Of a DNA stretch of 8,424 nt, positions 1 to 5,841 are shown in pieces. Origin of the DNA: JACQCE01 sp041484905 (GTDB lineage: Bacteria > Nitrospirota > Nitrospiria > JACQCE01). The stretch covers positions 1 through 8,424 of the forward strand of contig JBGPIL010000093.1 in assembly GCA_041484905.1 (NCBI GenBank), in the 5' to 3' direction. The position numbers and the translations under genes are program-made. Within the stretch, counting starts at the first letter, position 1, and the number at the start of each line of letters is the position of its first letter. The notes beneath the pieces are model-generated. The model did no database searches and was not told where the DNA came from. It saw only the letters and a list, made by a program, of their open reading frames with translations.

Positions 1-1016
1 ATGCCGTTGGGGATCTCCGGCAGCGTCAGGCCGAGGGCGATCTTGGCCGCGACATAGGCGAGCGGGTACCCGGTCGCCTTGCTGGCCAGGGCGCTGGAGC
101 GGCTGACGCGGGGATTCATCTCGATGACGATCATTCGGCCGTCGTCCGGATCGATGGCGAACTGAATGTTCGAACCGCCCGTCTCCACGCCGATCTCGCG
201 GATCACCGCAATCGCGGCGTCGCGCATCTGCTGGTATTCCCGGTCGGTCAGCGTCTGGGCCGGTGCGACGGTGATGCTGTCGCCGGTGTGGATCCCCATC
301 GGATCGAAATTCTCGATCGAGCAGATGATCACGACATTGTCCTTCACATCGCGCATCACCTCCAGCTCGTACTCCTTCCAACCCAGGACCGACCGCTCGA
401 TTAAAATCTGGTGCATCGGGCTGGCCGCAAGCCCCGCCTCCACCTGGACGGCGAATTCCTGCCGGTTATAGGCCACGCTGGCGCCGGTGCCACCCAGCGT
501 GAACGACGGCCGGATGATCAGCGGAAACCCGAGCTGTTCGACGACCGACTCGGCCTCTTCGATGCTGGAGGCCTGGCCGCTGTCCGGCACTTTGAGGCCG
601 ATCCGCTGCATGGCCCACTTGAATGCTTCGCGGTCTTCGGCTTTGCGGATCGCAGCGGCGCTGGCGCCAATCAACCGGACGCCGAATCGCTCCAGCACGC
701 CCCGGTCGGCCAATCCGATCGCCGCGTTGAGCGCTGTCTGGCCGCCCATCGTGGGAAGGAGCGCGTCGGGCCGCTCCCGGTCGATGATCGCTTCAAGCAC
801 TTCGGGAATGATCGGTTCGATGTAGGTGCGGTCGGCAAATTCCGGATCGGTCATGATCGTCGCCGGATTGCTGTTGACCAGGACAACCTGGTAGCCCTCC
901 TCCTTGAGCGCCTTGCAGGCCTGCGTGCCCGAATAGTCGAATTCGCACCCCTGGCCGATCACAATCGGCCCAGAGCCGATCAAGAGGATTTTTCTGATGT
1001 CGGTACGTTTAGGCAC
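1..1016 (-). CDS. carB: Carbamoyl-phosphate synthase large subunit, N-terminal part (cut by window edge)
   Basis: The large subunit of carbamoyl-phosphate synthase makes carbamoyl phosphate from bicarbonate, ATP and ammonia tunnelled from CarA, for pyrimidine and arginine synthesis in the cytoplasm. About 338 codons are present, all open, and the 3' remainder lies beyond position 1. The start is read as GTG at 1016-1014, giving MPKRTDIRKILLIGSG, which aligns with the E. coli CarB N-terminus. An AGAAGG Shine-Dalgarno-like sequence lies 4-5 nt upstream. Visible family signatures include GPIVIGQGCEFDYSG (about residues 16-30), LVNSNPATIMTDP, LPTMGGQTALN, IIRPSFTLGGTG (ATP-grasp glycine-rich loop), NFDPMGIHTGDSITVAPAQTL, and EMNPRVSRSSALASKATGYP near the cut. 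These cover the pre-ATP-grasp and first ATP-grasp (carboxyphosphate) domains. It is the last visible gene of the pyr operon, separated from carA by the nuclease/repeat block. Confidence 0.97.
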   Translation of the reverse strand, partial: MPKRTDIRKILLIGSGPIVIGQGCEFDYSGTQACKALKEEGYQVVLVNSNPATIMTDPEFADRTYIEPIIPEVLEAIIDRERPDALLPTMGGQTALNAAIGLADRGVLERFGVRLIGASAAAIRKAEDREAFKWAMQRIGLKVPDSGQASSIEEAESVVEQLGFPLIIRPSFTLGGTGASVAYNRQEFAVQVEAGLAASPMHQILIERSVLGWKEYELEVMRDVKDNVVIICSIENFDPMGIHTGDSITVAPAQTLTDREYQQMRDAAIAVIREIGVETGGSNIQFAIDPDDGRMIVIEMNPRVSRSSALASKATGYPLAYVAAKIALGLTLPEIPNG

Positions 1017-1047
1017 CGTACCTTCTTTCCGTCATCAACAAACGCAG

Positions 1048-1082
1048 CCCCTCCTTTGTAAGGAGGGGGATGGGGAGGTAGA
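1048..1082 (+). repeat. Palindromic repeat copy R1, abutting the nuclease stop codon
   Basis: It begins with a perfect hairpin, arms CCCCTCCTT and AAGGAGGGG around a 3-nt TGT loop (1048-1068), followed by a G-rich arm ending in GGGGAGGTAGA. The nuclease TGA (1085-1083) directly adjoins this arm. Over 41 nt (1048-1088) it matches R2 (1561-1601) at about 37 positions. The T-poor sequence after the hairpin argues against it being a terminator. Orientation is defined by the GGAGGTAGA arm lying to the right. Confidence 0.9.
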
Positions 1083-1475
1083 TCATGACGTCCTCTCTAT
1101 AGCTGGGGAGGCCCACTCCCCCAACTCTTTAACCAAAGTTTCCATCACTCCCTCTACATTATTCAAAACATCGTCATTTGTATATCGAATAACGCGAAGA
1201 CCAAGCGCTTCAAGATACCGGTCTCGCTTACGATCTTTGATCACTTGCCGGGTCTCTGCATGATTATCGCCATCCACTTCAATAACGACAGCCCTCTCAG
1301 GACAGTAAAAATCGACAATGTACGGTCCTATACCATGCTGGCGTCTAAACTTGAGCGCCTCAAACTGCTTCCCTCGAAGCTGCGACCACAGCCGAATCTC
1401 CGCACCCGTCATCCTTGAGCGAAGTTGCCGCTTCAGGGGAAGGTGCTCGGCATAACCTCGTTTGGCTCGTGGCAC
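1083..1475 (-). CDS. DUF559 / Vsr-like endonuclease-domain protein
   Basis: This 130-residue protein matches the DUF559 family (very-short-patch-repair-like, PD-(D/E)XK endonuclease fold). Signatures in order are an LR..MTGAEIRLWSQLR helix (about 18-34), FRRQHGIGPYIVDFYC (43-58, with conserved D55), VIEVDGDNH (64-72, E66 and D68 as likely metal ligands), a basic DRKRDRYLEALGLRVIRY stretch (81-98) and the usual C-terminal helix ending ...NVEGVMETL. The length is normal for the family and the core residues are intact, so it is probably functional. The start is GTG at 1475-1473, with an AGAGG directly upstream supplied by repeat copy R4; the stop adjoins R1. The cellular role of DUF559 proteins is not established to my knowledge. 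Within the operon it has no metabolic logic, which with the bracketing repeats suggests an inserted cassette transcribed with the pyr genes. Its codon use looks less GC-rich than carA and carB. Confidence 0.85.
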   Translation of the reverse strand: MPRAKRGYAEHLPLKRQLRSRMTGAEIRLWSQLRGKQFEALKFRRQHGIGPYIVDFYCPERAVVIEVDGDNHAETRQVIKDRKRDRYLEALGLRVIRYTNDDVLNNVEGVMETLVKELGEWASPAIERTS

Positions 1476-1478
1476 GGC

Positions 1479-1513
1479 CTCTACCCCACCTAACCTCCCT
1501 TACAAAGGGGAGG
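1479..1513 (-). repeat. Palindromic repeat copy R4, inverted relative to R1, abutting the nuclease start
   Basis: The minus strand reads CCTCCCCTTTGTAAGGGAGG followed by a TTAGGTGGGGTAGAG arm, a diverged copy of the R1/R2 family in opposite orientation. R1 and R4 therefore form imperfect inverted repeats around the nuclease gene, both with the GTAGA arm facing inward. The hairpin arms are slightly unequal. The arm ends 3 nt before the GTG start and probably provides its ribosome-binding sequence. Confidence 0.8.
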
Positions 1514-1530
1514 AATAGCGTATTACGCTT

Positions 1531-1549
1531 CCCCTCCTTCGTAAGCAGG
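1531..1549 (+). repeat. Palindromic repeat copy R3, truncated
   Basis: CCCCTCCTTCGTAAGCAGG is a decayed first half of the same repeat, in the R1/R2 orientation, lying between R4 and R2. The downstream G-rich arm is missing. A short dyad AGCGT-ATT-ACGCT (1517-1529) separates it from R4. Confidence 0.65.
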
Positions 1550-1560
1550 CTATCTTTCCT

Positions 1561-1596
1561 CCCCTCCTTTGTAAGGAGGGGCTGGGGGAGGTAGAC
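1561..1596 (+). repeat. Palindromic repeat copy R2, just downstream of the carA stop
   Basis: It contains the same perfect 9-bp hairpin as R1 (1561-1581) followed by a CTGGGGGAGGTAGAC arm, and ends about 9 nt from the carA stop codon. It is a direct repeat of R1, so homologous recombination between the two could delete the nuclease gene. On the carA transcript it would form a hairpin at the 3' end of carA, possibly affecting mRNA stability or processing. Confidence 0.9.
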
Positions 1597-1604
1597 CATG
1601 AGCC

Positions 1605-2768
1605 TCACGTCATCATCTCCACAAATCTCTGAAACAGATAATGCGCATCGTGCGGGCCGGGAGAGGCTTCCGGATGATACTGGACCGAAAAAGCCGCCAT
1701 CTTCAAGCAGCGCAGCCCCTCGGCCGTGCCGTCGTTTAAGCTCATGTGGGTGATCTCCGCGTCACCAACGGGCGTCGAGACCAGGAACGGCCGGCGCACC
1801 GTGCCCGCATTCAGCCCTCCCTTCGGCATCTGCTCGAATCGCACCCCGAACCCGTGATTCTGCGACGTGATCTCCACCTTGCCCGTGGTCAGATCCATCA
1901 CCGGGTGGTTCGCGCCGTGATGGCCGAACTTGAGTTTGTACGTCGTCGCCCCCAGCGCCGTGCCGAGCAGTTGATGGCCGAGGCAGATCCCGAACAGCGG
2001 CCGTTTCCCGAGGATGGCTTTGGCCGCCTCCACCGCATACGGCAGCGCGGCCGGATCGCCCGGCCCGTTCGAGAACACGACACCATCGGGTTTGCGGGCC
2101 AGGACATCGGCGGCCGGCGTCGTGGCCGGCACAACAGTCACCCGGCAGCCGGCGCTCACCAATGAGCGAAGAATCGATAGTTTCACGCCGAAATCGTAGA
2201 CCACCACCGATTTTGATGGCGACTTCGACGCTTTCGGCTGATCATCCAATCCCTCGTGCCATTCATAGGCCGTCTTGCAGGTCACTTCCTGCACGAGGTC
2301 CCGCCCGATCAATCCCTTCAGTGTTCGTGCCCGTTCGGCCAGCCGGTTCACATTCAGATCCTCGGTTGAGAGCAGCGCCGGCTGCTCACCGTGATCGCGG
2401 ATGTGGCGGGTCAGCGCGCGCGTATCGATGCCATCGATGCCGATGATCTTGTGGCGGGTCAGGTAATGTTCGAGCGTGCCGATCGCCCGCCAGTTGCTCG
2501 CCCGCCGCCCCGCCTCTTTAATGATAAAGCCGCCCACATAGGGCTTCTTCGCCTCCACATCGGCATTGTTCACACCGTAGTTGCCGATGAGCGGATAGGT
2601 CATCGTAACCATCTGGCCATAATAAGATGGATCAGTCAAAATCTCCTGATAACCGGTCATGGCGGTATTGAAGACAACCTCGCCCGTTGCTTCCCCTTCC
2701 GCGCCAATTGCCCGTCCGATAAATACCCGGCCGTCAGCCAATGCCAAGAGTGCTCGCCTTGTACTCAT
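1605..2768 (-). CDS. carA: Carbamoyl-phosphate synthase small (glutaminase) subunit
   Basis: CarA hydrolyses glutamine and passes ammonia to CarB. The 387-residue product begins MSTRRALLALADGRVF, matching the usual CarA start, although the frame stays open upstream to about 3125. N-terminal domain signatures include GEVVFNTAMTGYQEILTDPSY (29-49). The class I glutamine amidotransferase domain shows SNGPGDPA (233-240), the nucleophile in FGICLGHQLL (C262) and the catalytic His/Glu pair in QYHPEASPGPHD (H365, E367). KFGHHGANHPV and TSQNHGF are also typical. The ATG overlaps the pyrC stop (ATGA), implying coupled translation; the local Shine-Dalgarno is weak. The C-terminus stops abruptly at ...FVEMMT. 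The sequence in front of carB could encode six further in-frame residues (ERRYGA) if the intervening block were absent, so the end is probably slightly shortened by the insertion. The active site is unaffected. Confidence 0.97.
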   Translation of the reverse strand: MSTRRALLALADGRVFIGRAIGAEGEATGEVVFNTAMTGYQEILTDPSYYGQMVTMTYPLIGNYGVNNADVEAKKPYVGGFIIKEAGRRASNWRAIGTLEHYLTRHKIIGIDGIDTRALTRHIRDHGEQPALLSTEDLNVNRLAERARTLKGLIGRDLVQEVTCKTAYEWHEGLDDQPKASKSPSKSVVVYDFGVKLSILRSLVSAGCRVTVVPATTPAADVLARKPDGVVFSNGPGDPAALPYAVEAAKAILGKRPLFGICLGHQLLGTALGATTYKLKFGHHGANHPVMDLTTGKVEITSQNHGFGVRFEQMPKGGLNAGTVRRPFLVSTPVGDAEITHMSLNDGTAEGLRCLKMAAFSVQYHPEASPGPHDAHYLFQRFVEMMT

Positions 2769-4153
2769 GGCTTCTGCACTTTTCCCTCTCCCCCCTGCGT
2801 ACCTCCTTTTTCCCTCTCCCCCTGGCGGGGAGAGGGCAGGGTGAGGGGGGACGTATGACTCGAGTACACAATCTTTCCCCCCACCATCGTCGTCATCACC
2901 TGTCCGTGCAACGTCCAGCCGGCAAAGGGCGTGTTCCGGCTCTTCGATTGAAACGCCCTCGGCTCCACCGTCCAGGCGCGGTCGAGCGCCAGCAGGACAA
3001 GATCGGCCGCTGCGCCCGGTGCTAGTGTTCCACGATCCGATCGCAAAATCGATGCAGGCTTGACCGTCAGCAGTTCGATCAGCCGGGTCAGCGGCAGCCG
3101 CGATTGTCTCACCAGCTCGTAGCAAATCCCAAAAGCCGTCTCCAGGCCGATAATCCCGAAGGGCGAGCAGGCAAACTCCTGCTCCTTCTCATCCGAAGCA
3201 TGTGGCGCATGATCGGTCGCAATTGCATCGATCGTCCCGTCCGAGAGCCCTTCGATCAAGGCGTCTTGATCTTTCCGGCTGCCTAAAGGCGGATTCATCT
3301 TTGCCTCCGTCCGATATCCGATGACCGCTTCGTCCGTGAGCGCCAGATAGTGCGGGCAAGTTTCAGCCGTGACCGGCAGGCCCCGCTTTTTGGCATCCCG
3401 GATCATCCTGACCGACCCGGCCGAGCTGACATGGGCCGCATGAAACCGGCAGCCGGTCAGTTCCACGAGGGCGAGATCGCGCGCGACCATCGCCTCTTCG
3501 GCGGCCGCCGGAATGCCGTGCAATCCCAACTGAAGCGAGACCACCCCTTCGCGCATCGACCCGCCCTTGGACAGATCCAAGTCCTCACAATGATCGATGA
3601 TGAGACCATCCAACCCCCGCGCATAGTCCATCGCCCGCCGCATCGTCTGGCCGTTCATCACCGGCCGGCCGTCATCGGAGAAGGCCACACAGCCCGCGTC
3701 CTGCAGCTCGCCCATCTCGGCCAGCTCTTCACCCTTGGAACCTTTGGTGATCGCGCCAACCGGCAACACATGCACACTCCCCAGCCGTTGGGATTCTTTG
3801 ACGATTAATTCCGTCACCGACCGGTTGTCGTTGATCGGATTGGTGTTGGGCATGCAGCAAATGGTGGTAAAGCCGCCGGCCGCCGCCGCTTTGGCGCCCG
3901 TCTCGATCGTTTCCTTATATTCGAATCCCGGCTCGCGCAGATGGGTGTGCAGATCAATAAACCCCGGCGCGATGATCAATCCAGTGGCGTCGAGCTTCTG
4001 TACGGCGGCCGGTGTTTTGGATTGGTCCCATTCTTTGGACTTGCCGATCTTTGCGACCTTACCATCGACAATTAAAAGATCAGTCGCGGCATCAATTCCT
4101 TGCTTGGGATCGATGAGCCGTCCGCCTGTGATCAGCCAATTCCGCTCGCTCAT
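2765..4153 (-). CDS. pyrC: Dihydroorotase, with repeat-encoded C-terminal tail
   Basis: Dihydroorotase cyclises N-carbamoyl-aspartate to dihydroorotate. The 462-residue reading starts MSERNWLITGGRLIDP, the normal N-terminus of class I (type PyrC/allantoinase-like) enzymes. Metal and substrate motifs are intact: DLHTHLREPG (67-76, H69 and H71), CVAFSDDG (155-162, metal-bridging Asp), DHCE (H188), AAHVSS (H241) and the catalytic ATDHAPH (D314). NTPFAGWTLHGQVMTTMVGGKIVY (about 407-430) is where homologues normally end. The following ~29 residues, from about HTSPLTLPSP onward, are translated from a palindromic repeat and look foreign. The stop overlaps the carA start by 4 nt. A GTG at 4243 would extend the N-terminus by 30 residues into pyrB, but that segment crosses a hairpin and lacks homology, so I prefer 4153. 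The Shine-Dalgarno before 4153 is weak. Confidence 0.95.
   Translation of the reverse strand: MSERNWLITGGRLIDPKQGIDAATDLLIVDGKVAKIGKSKEWDQSKTPAAVQKLDATGLIIAPGFIDLHTHLREPGFEYKETIETGAKAAAAGGFTTICCMPNTNPINDNRSVTELIVKESQRLGSVHVLPVGAITKGSKGEELAEMGELQDAGCVAFSDDGRPVMNGQTMRRAMDYARGLDGLIIDHCEDLDLSKGGSMREGVVSLQLGLHGIPAAAEEAMVARDLALVELTGCRFHAAHVSSAGSVRMIRDAKKRGLPVTAETCPHYLALTDEAVIGYRTEAKMNPPLGSRKDQDALIEGLSDGTIDAIATDHAPHASDEKEQEFACSPFGIIGLETAFGICYELVRQSRLPLTRLIELLTVKPASILRSDRGTLAPGAAADLVLLALDRAWTVEPRAFQSKSRNTPFAGWTLHGQVMTTMVGGKIVYSSHTSPLTLPSPRQGEREKGGTQGGEGKVQKP
2783..2849 (+). repeat. Palindromic repeat inside the 3' end of pyrC
   Basis: Arms CCCTCTCCCC (2812-2821) and GGGGAGAGGG (2827-2836) form a perfect 10-bp stem with a 5-nt loop, followed by CAGGGTGAGGGGGG. 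A second partial unit CCCTCTCCCCCCTG starts at 2784. This style of repeat, translating as LTLPSPxxGE, is widespread in GC-rich bacteria (general knowledge). Here it is in frame with pyrC and forms its C-terminal tail. It is a different family from R1-R4. Confidence 0.85.
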
Positions 4154-4172
4154 ATTCGCTCGCTCAAGCCAT

Positions 4173-4195
4173 GGGGAGCGATGCTCACGCTCCCC
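4173..4195. repeat. Hairpin in the pyrB-pyrC spacer
   Basis: Arms GGGGAGCG (4173-4180) and CGCTCCCC (4188-4195) give a perfect 8-bp stem with a 7-nt loop. It lies in the 73-nt gap between pyrB and pyrC. There is no T-run on the transcribed strand, so it is not an intrinsic terminator. It may be an mRNA processing or stability element, or a remnant of an inserted repeat. Confidence 0.7.
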
Positions 4196-4226
4196 CTGAC
4201 AACCCCCATCGCCGTACGTTTTATTC

Positions 4227-5171
4227 TCACGCGTTTCCTCCACCCGACAACAAATACAACACCGCCATCCGGATCGCGACGCCGTTGGTCACCTGCTCCA
4301 GAATCACCGAGGACAACCCATCAGCCACATCGGGCGCAATCTCCACGCCGCGGTTGATCGGCCCCGGATGCATGATCAACACATCGGGATGCGCCCTGGC
4401 GACCCGCTCGCTGTTCAACCCATAGAGCCGGGCATATTCCTTGATGCTGGGGAAGAAGCTGCCGCTCTGCCGTTCGGTCTGAAGCCGCAGCATCATGATC
4501 ACATCAGCGCCGTTGATCGCTTTGTCAAAGTTGGTGATCAGTTCCACCTGCCCCGGCGCGGCCGTGAGCCATTTGCCCATCAGCGGCGGCAGCATCGTGC
4601 CAGGGCCGGTCAACCGGACGTTTGCGCCCAGCGCGACCAACCCGTAGAGATTCGACCTTGCCACCCGGCTGTGGAGAATATCGCCGGCGATCACCACCGT
4701 CAGGCCGTCGATGTGCCCCTTCTTTTCTTTAATCGTGTAGAGATCCAAGAGCGCCTGCGTGGGATGCTCATGCGAGCCGTCGCCCGCATTGATCACGCTG
4801 CACGACAACCGCTGGGCCAGCATCGCCGGCGCACCCGACATAGGATGGCGCACAACGAGAATGTCCGTCTTCATCGCTTCGATATTCCGGGCCGTATCGA
4901 GGAGACTCTCGCCTTTGATCACGCTGCTCGAGCCGGGGGAGATGTTCACCACGTCGGCGCTGAGCCGCTTGCCCGCCAGCTCGAACGACGTGCGGGTGCG
5001 CGTGCTCGCCTCATAGAAGAGATTGACGACCGTCTTGCCTCGAAGGGCAGGGACCTTTTTGATCTCCCGGCCGGAGACCTCTTTAAATGACTCGGCCGTC
5101 GTGAGGATCTCGGTGATCCGTTCAACCGACAGTTCCTGCATCGACAAGAGGTGCTTTTGTTTGGAGGTCAT
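4227..5171 (-). CDS. pyrB: Aspartate carbamoyltransferase catalytic subunit
   Basis: PyrB condenses carbamoyl phosphate with aspartate, the committed step of pyrimidine synthesis. The 314-residue protein has normal length and all signatures: the carbamoyl-phosphate loop STRTRTSFE (56-64), SSVIKGESL (82-90, the 80s-loop region with Lys), HEHPTQALLDLYTI (134-147), AGDILHSRVARSN (162-174), MMLRLQTERQ (226-235, the 240s-like loop) and MHPGPINRGVEI (267-278). No pyrI regulatory subunit is visible here, so control is probably at transcription through PyrR. The ATG overlaps the pyrR stop (ATGA, 5168-5171), and AAAGGGG sits about 7 nt upstream within pyrR, consistent with coupled translation. A 73-nt gap separates it from pyrC. 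Confidence 0.97.
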   Translation of the reverse strand: MTSKQKHLLSMQELSVERITEILTTAESFKEVSGREIKKVPALRGKTVVNLFYEASTRTRTSFELAGKRLSADVVNISPGSSSVIKGESLLDTARNIEAMKTDILVVRHPMSGAPAMLAQRLSCSVINAGDGSHEHPTQALLDLYTIKEKKGHIDGLTVVIAGDILHSRVARSNLYGLVALGANVRLTGPGTMLPPLMGKWLTAAPGQVELITNFDKAINGADVIMMLRLQTERQSGSFFPSIKEYARLYGLNSERVARAHPDVLIMHPGPINRGVEIAPDVADGLSSVILEQVTNGVAIRMAVLYLLSGGGNA

Positions 5172-5728
5172 GGCGTCACCCCTTTGGCCGGGACAGCGGC
5201 CTGCTTGAGGAGCAGGACGCGGTCCTCCTCCCCTTCTTCTTCGAGCAACACGTGCACACTTTCATCCTGACCGGTCGGGACGTTCTTGCCGACATAATCG
5301 GCCCGAACCGGCAGCTCCCGGTGGCCCCGGTCGATCAGCACGGCGAGTTGGATTGTCTGCGGCCGGCCGAGATCGATCAGCCCATCCATCGCCGCGCGGA
5401 TCGTCCGGCCGGTGTAGAGGACGTCGTCCACCAGGACCACATGGCGCTCGTCCAGTTCAAACGTGATGTCGGTCTTCCGGAGTGTCGGCTGGTCTTTCTT
5501 GATGTTCAGATCGTCACGGTAGAGCGTGATGTCGAGCGCGCCGACCGGGACTTCCGTCTTTTCGATCTCGCCGATCTTCCTGGCCAAGCGCTTGGCAAGA
5601 TGGACCCCACCCCTCTGGATCCCCACGAGGGCAAGGCGTTCAACACCATGGTTTCGCTCAAGAATTTCGTGGGCGATCCGGCTGATCGCCCGTTTGATCC
5701 CGTCTTGATCGAGGATGATCTTAGGCAT
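5168..5728 (-). CDS. pyrR: Bifunctional PyrR: pyr attenuation regulator / uracil phosphoribosyltransferase
   Basis: PyrR binds a conserved hairpin in pyr leader RNA when UMP is high, favouring termination, and often has weak uracil phosphoribosyltransferase activity. The 186-residue product begins MPKIILDQDGIKRAISRIAHEI, as in Bacillus-type PyrR, and continues LVGIQRGGVHLAKRL (35-48), DITLYRDDL (66-74) and the PRPP-binding motif VVLVDDVLYTGRTIRAA (97-113). It is the first gene of the operon. It is preceded by a leader with a recognisable PyrR-binding loop, antiterminator and terminator, so it probably regulates its own transcript. The ATG lies only 12 nt after the terminator T-run and has no clear Shine-Dalgarno (nearest sequence GCGGCTTTATC), so its translation may be weak. 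Its stop overlaps the pyrB start by 4 nt. Confidence 0.96.
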   Translation of the reverse strand: MPKIILDQDGIKRAISRIAHEILERNHGVERLALVGIQRGGVHLAKRLARKIGEIEKTEVPVGALDITLYRDDLNIKKDQPTLRKTDITFELDERHVVLVDDVLYTGRTIRAAMDGLIDLGRPQTIQLAVLIDRGHRELPVRADYVGKNVPTGQDESVHVLLEEEGEEDRVLLLKQAAVPAKGVTP

Positions 5729-5739
5729 GATAAAGCCGC

Positions 5740-5772
5740 AAAAAAGCCTTCTCCCGTGGTATGGAGAAGGCT
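5740..5772 (-). terminator. Attenuator terminator of the pyr leader
   Basis: On the minus strand AGCCTTCTCC (5772-5763) pairs perfectly with GGAGAAGGCT (5754-5745) over an 8-nt loop, followed by a run of T (5745-5740). This is a textbook intrinsic terminator placed 11 nt before pyrR. Its 5' arm can instead pair with the antiterminator sequence upstream, so it should be conditional. Confidence 0.93.
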
Positions 5773-5814
5773 GCTCGAAAGTGGTCGTGCACTGTCGCTC
5801 CCCTTTCCAGCCTC
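5767..5814 (-). promoter_or_regulatory. Antiterminator of the pyr leader
   Basis: In minus-strand RNA, GAGGCUG (5814-5808) can pair with CAGCCUU (5773-5767, one G-U), and the adjoining GAAAG (5807-5803) with CUUUC (5781-5777), leaving a 3-nt GAG bulge. This structure consumes the 3' arm of the PyrR-binding hairpin and the first six bases of the terminator 5' arm. It is thus mutually exclusive with both, the arrangement expected for PyrR attenuation. Pairing was worked out by eye, not by an energy calculation. Confidence 0.8.
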
Positions 5815-5824
5815 GCAGGGCTGG
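5807..5824 (-). promoter_or_regulatory. PyrR-binding RNA hairpin (anti-antiterminator)
   Basis: Minus-strand RNA CCAGCC-CUGCGA-GGCUGG forms a 6-bp stem with a 6-nt loop. The segment 5822-5809, AGCCCUGCGAGGCU, matches the PyrR-binding consensus ARUCCNGNGAGGYU (recalled from Bacillus pyr leaders) at all but the third position. It lies about 11 nt after the predicted transcription start. PyrR binding would hold this hairpin closed, block the antiterminator and allow termination before pyrR. Confidence 0.88.
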
Positions 5825-5841
5825 GTTTAAAGGTTGAAATG

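Larger units (their letters stand above)
1030..1607. mobile_element. Putative nuclease/palindrome insertion between carA and carB
   Basis: This 578-bp segment holds a DUF559 endonuclease gene and four copies of one palindromic repeat family. On the plus strand the 8-mer CGTCATCA occurs at 1030-1037 and again at 1608-1615, the second copy inside the last codons of carA. The span listed is one duplication copy plus everything up to the second copy. Deleting it joins carA directly to the carB leader, and the carA frame then continues for six more codons to a TAA overlapping the carB start. The element interpretation is inference: the duplication does not abut the repeats directly (10-12 nt lie between), and an 8-mer match can arise by chance. 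The frame restoration and the overlap it recreates are the stronger evidence. Confidence 0.5.

Noticed and set aside
1009..1035. Eight-codon leader peptide (ATG 1035 to TAA 1009) controlling carB
   Set aside because: It has no ribosome-binding site of its own, and it is better explained as the orphaned original C-terminal tail of carA.
411..1061. Plus-strand 216-codon open frame over carB
   Set aside because: It is a shadow of the carB coding frame in GC-rich DNA; the minus strand carries unmistakable CarB motifs throughout.
1048..1068. R1 hairpin as terminator between the nuclease gene and carB
   Set aside because: There is no T-run after the stem on the transcribed strand, and carB needs read-through.
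1048..1596. CRISPR-like array from repeats R1-R4
   Set aside because: Copies differ in length, orientation and spacing, include a coding gene, and are palindromic mobile-type repeats.
1605..3125. A 506-codon open frame extending carA upstream across the pyrC 3' end
   Set aside because: CarA homology starts at the ATG at 2768, which overlaps the pyrC stop as ATGA. The upstream 119 codons run antiparallel in sense to known motifs of pyrC in another frame and match nothing.
4154..4243. A longer pyrC start at GTG 4243
   Set aside because: The extra 30 residues are encoded across a hairpin and the end of pyrB, and lack family similarity; MSERNWLITGGRLIDP is the normal N-terminus.
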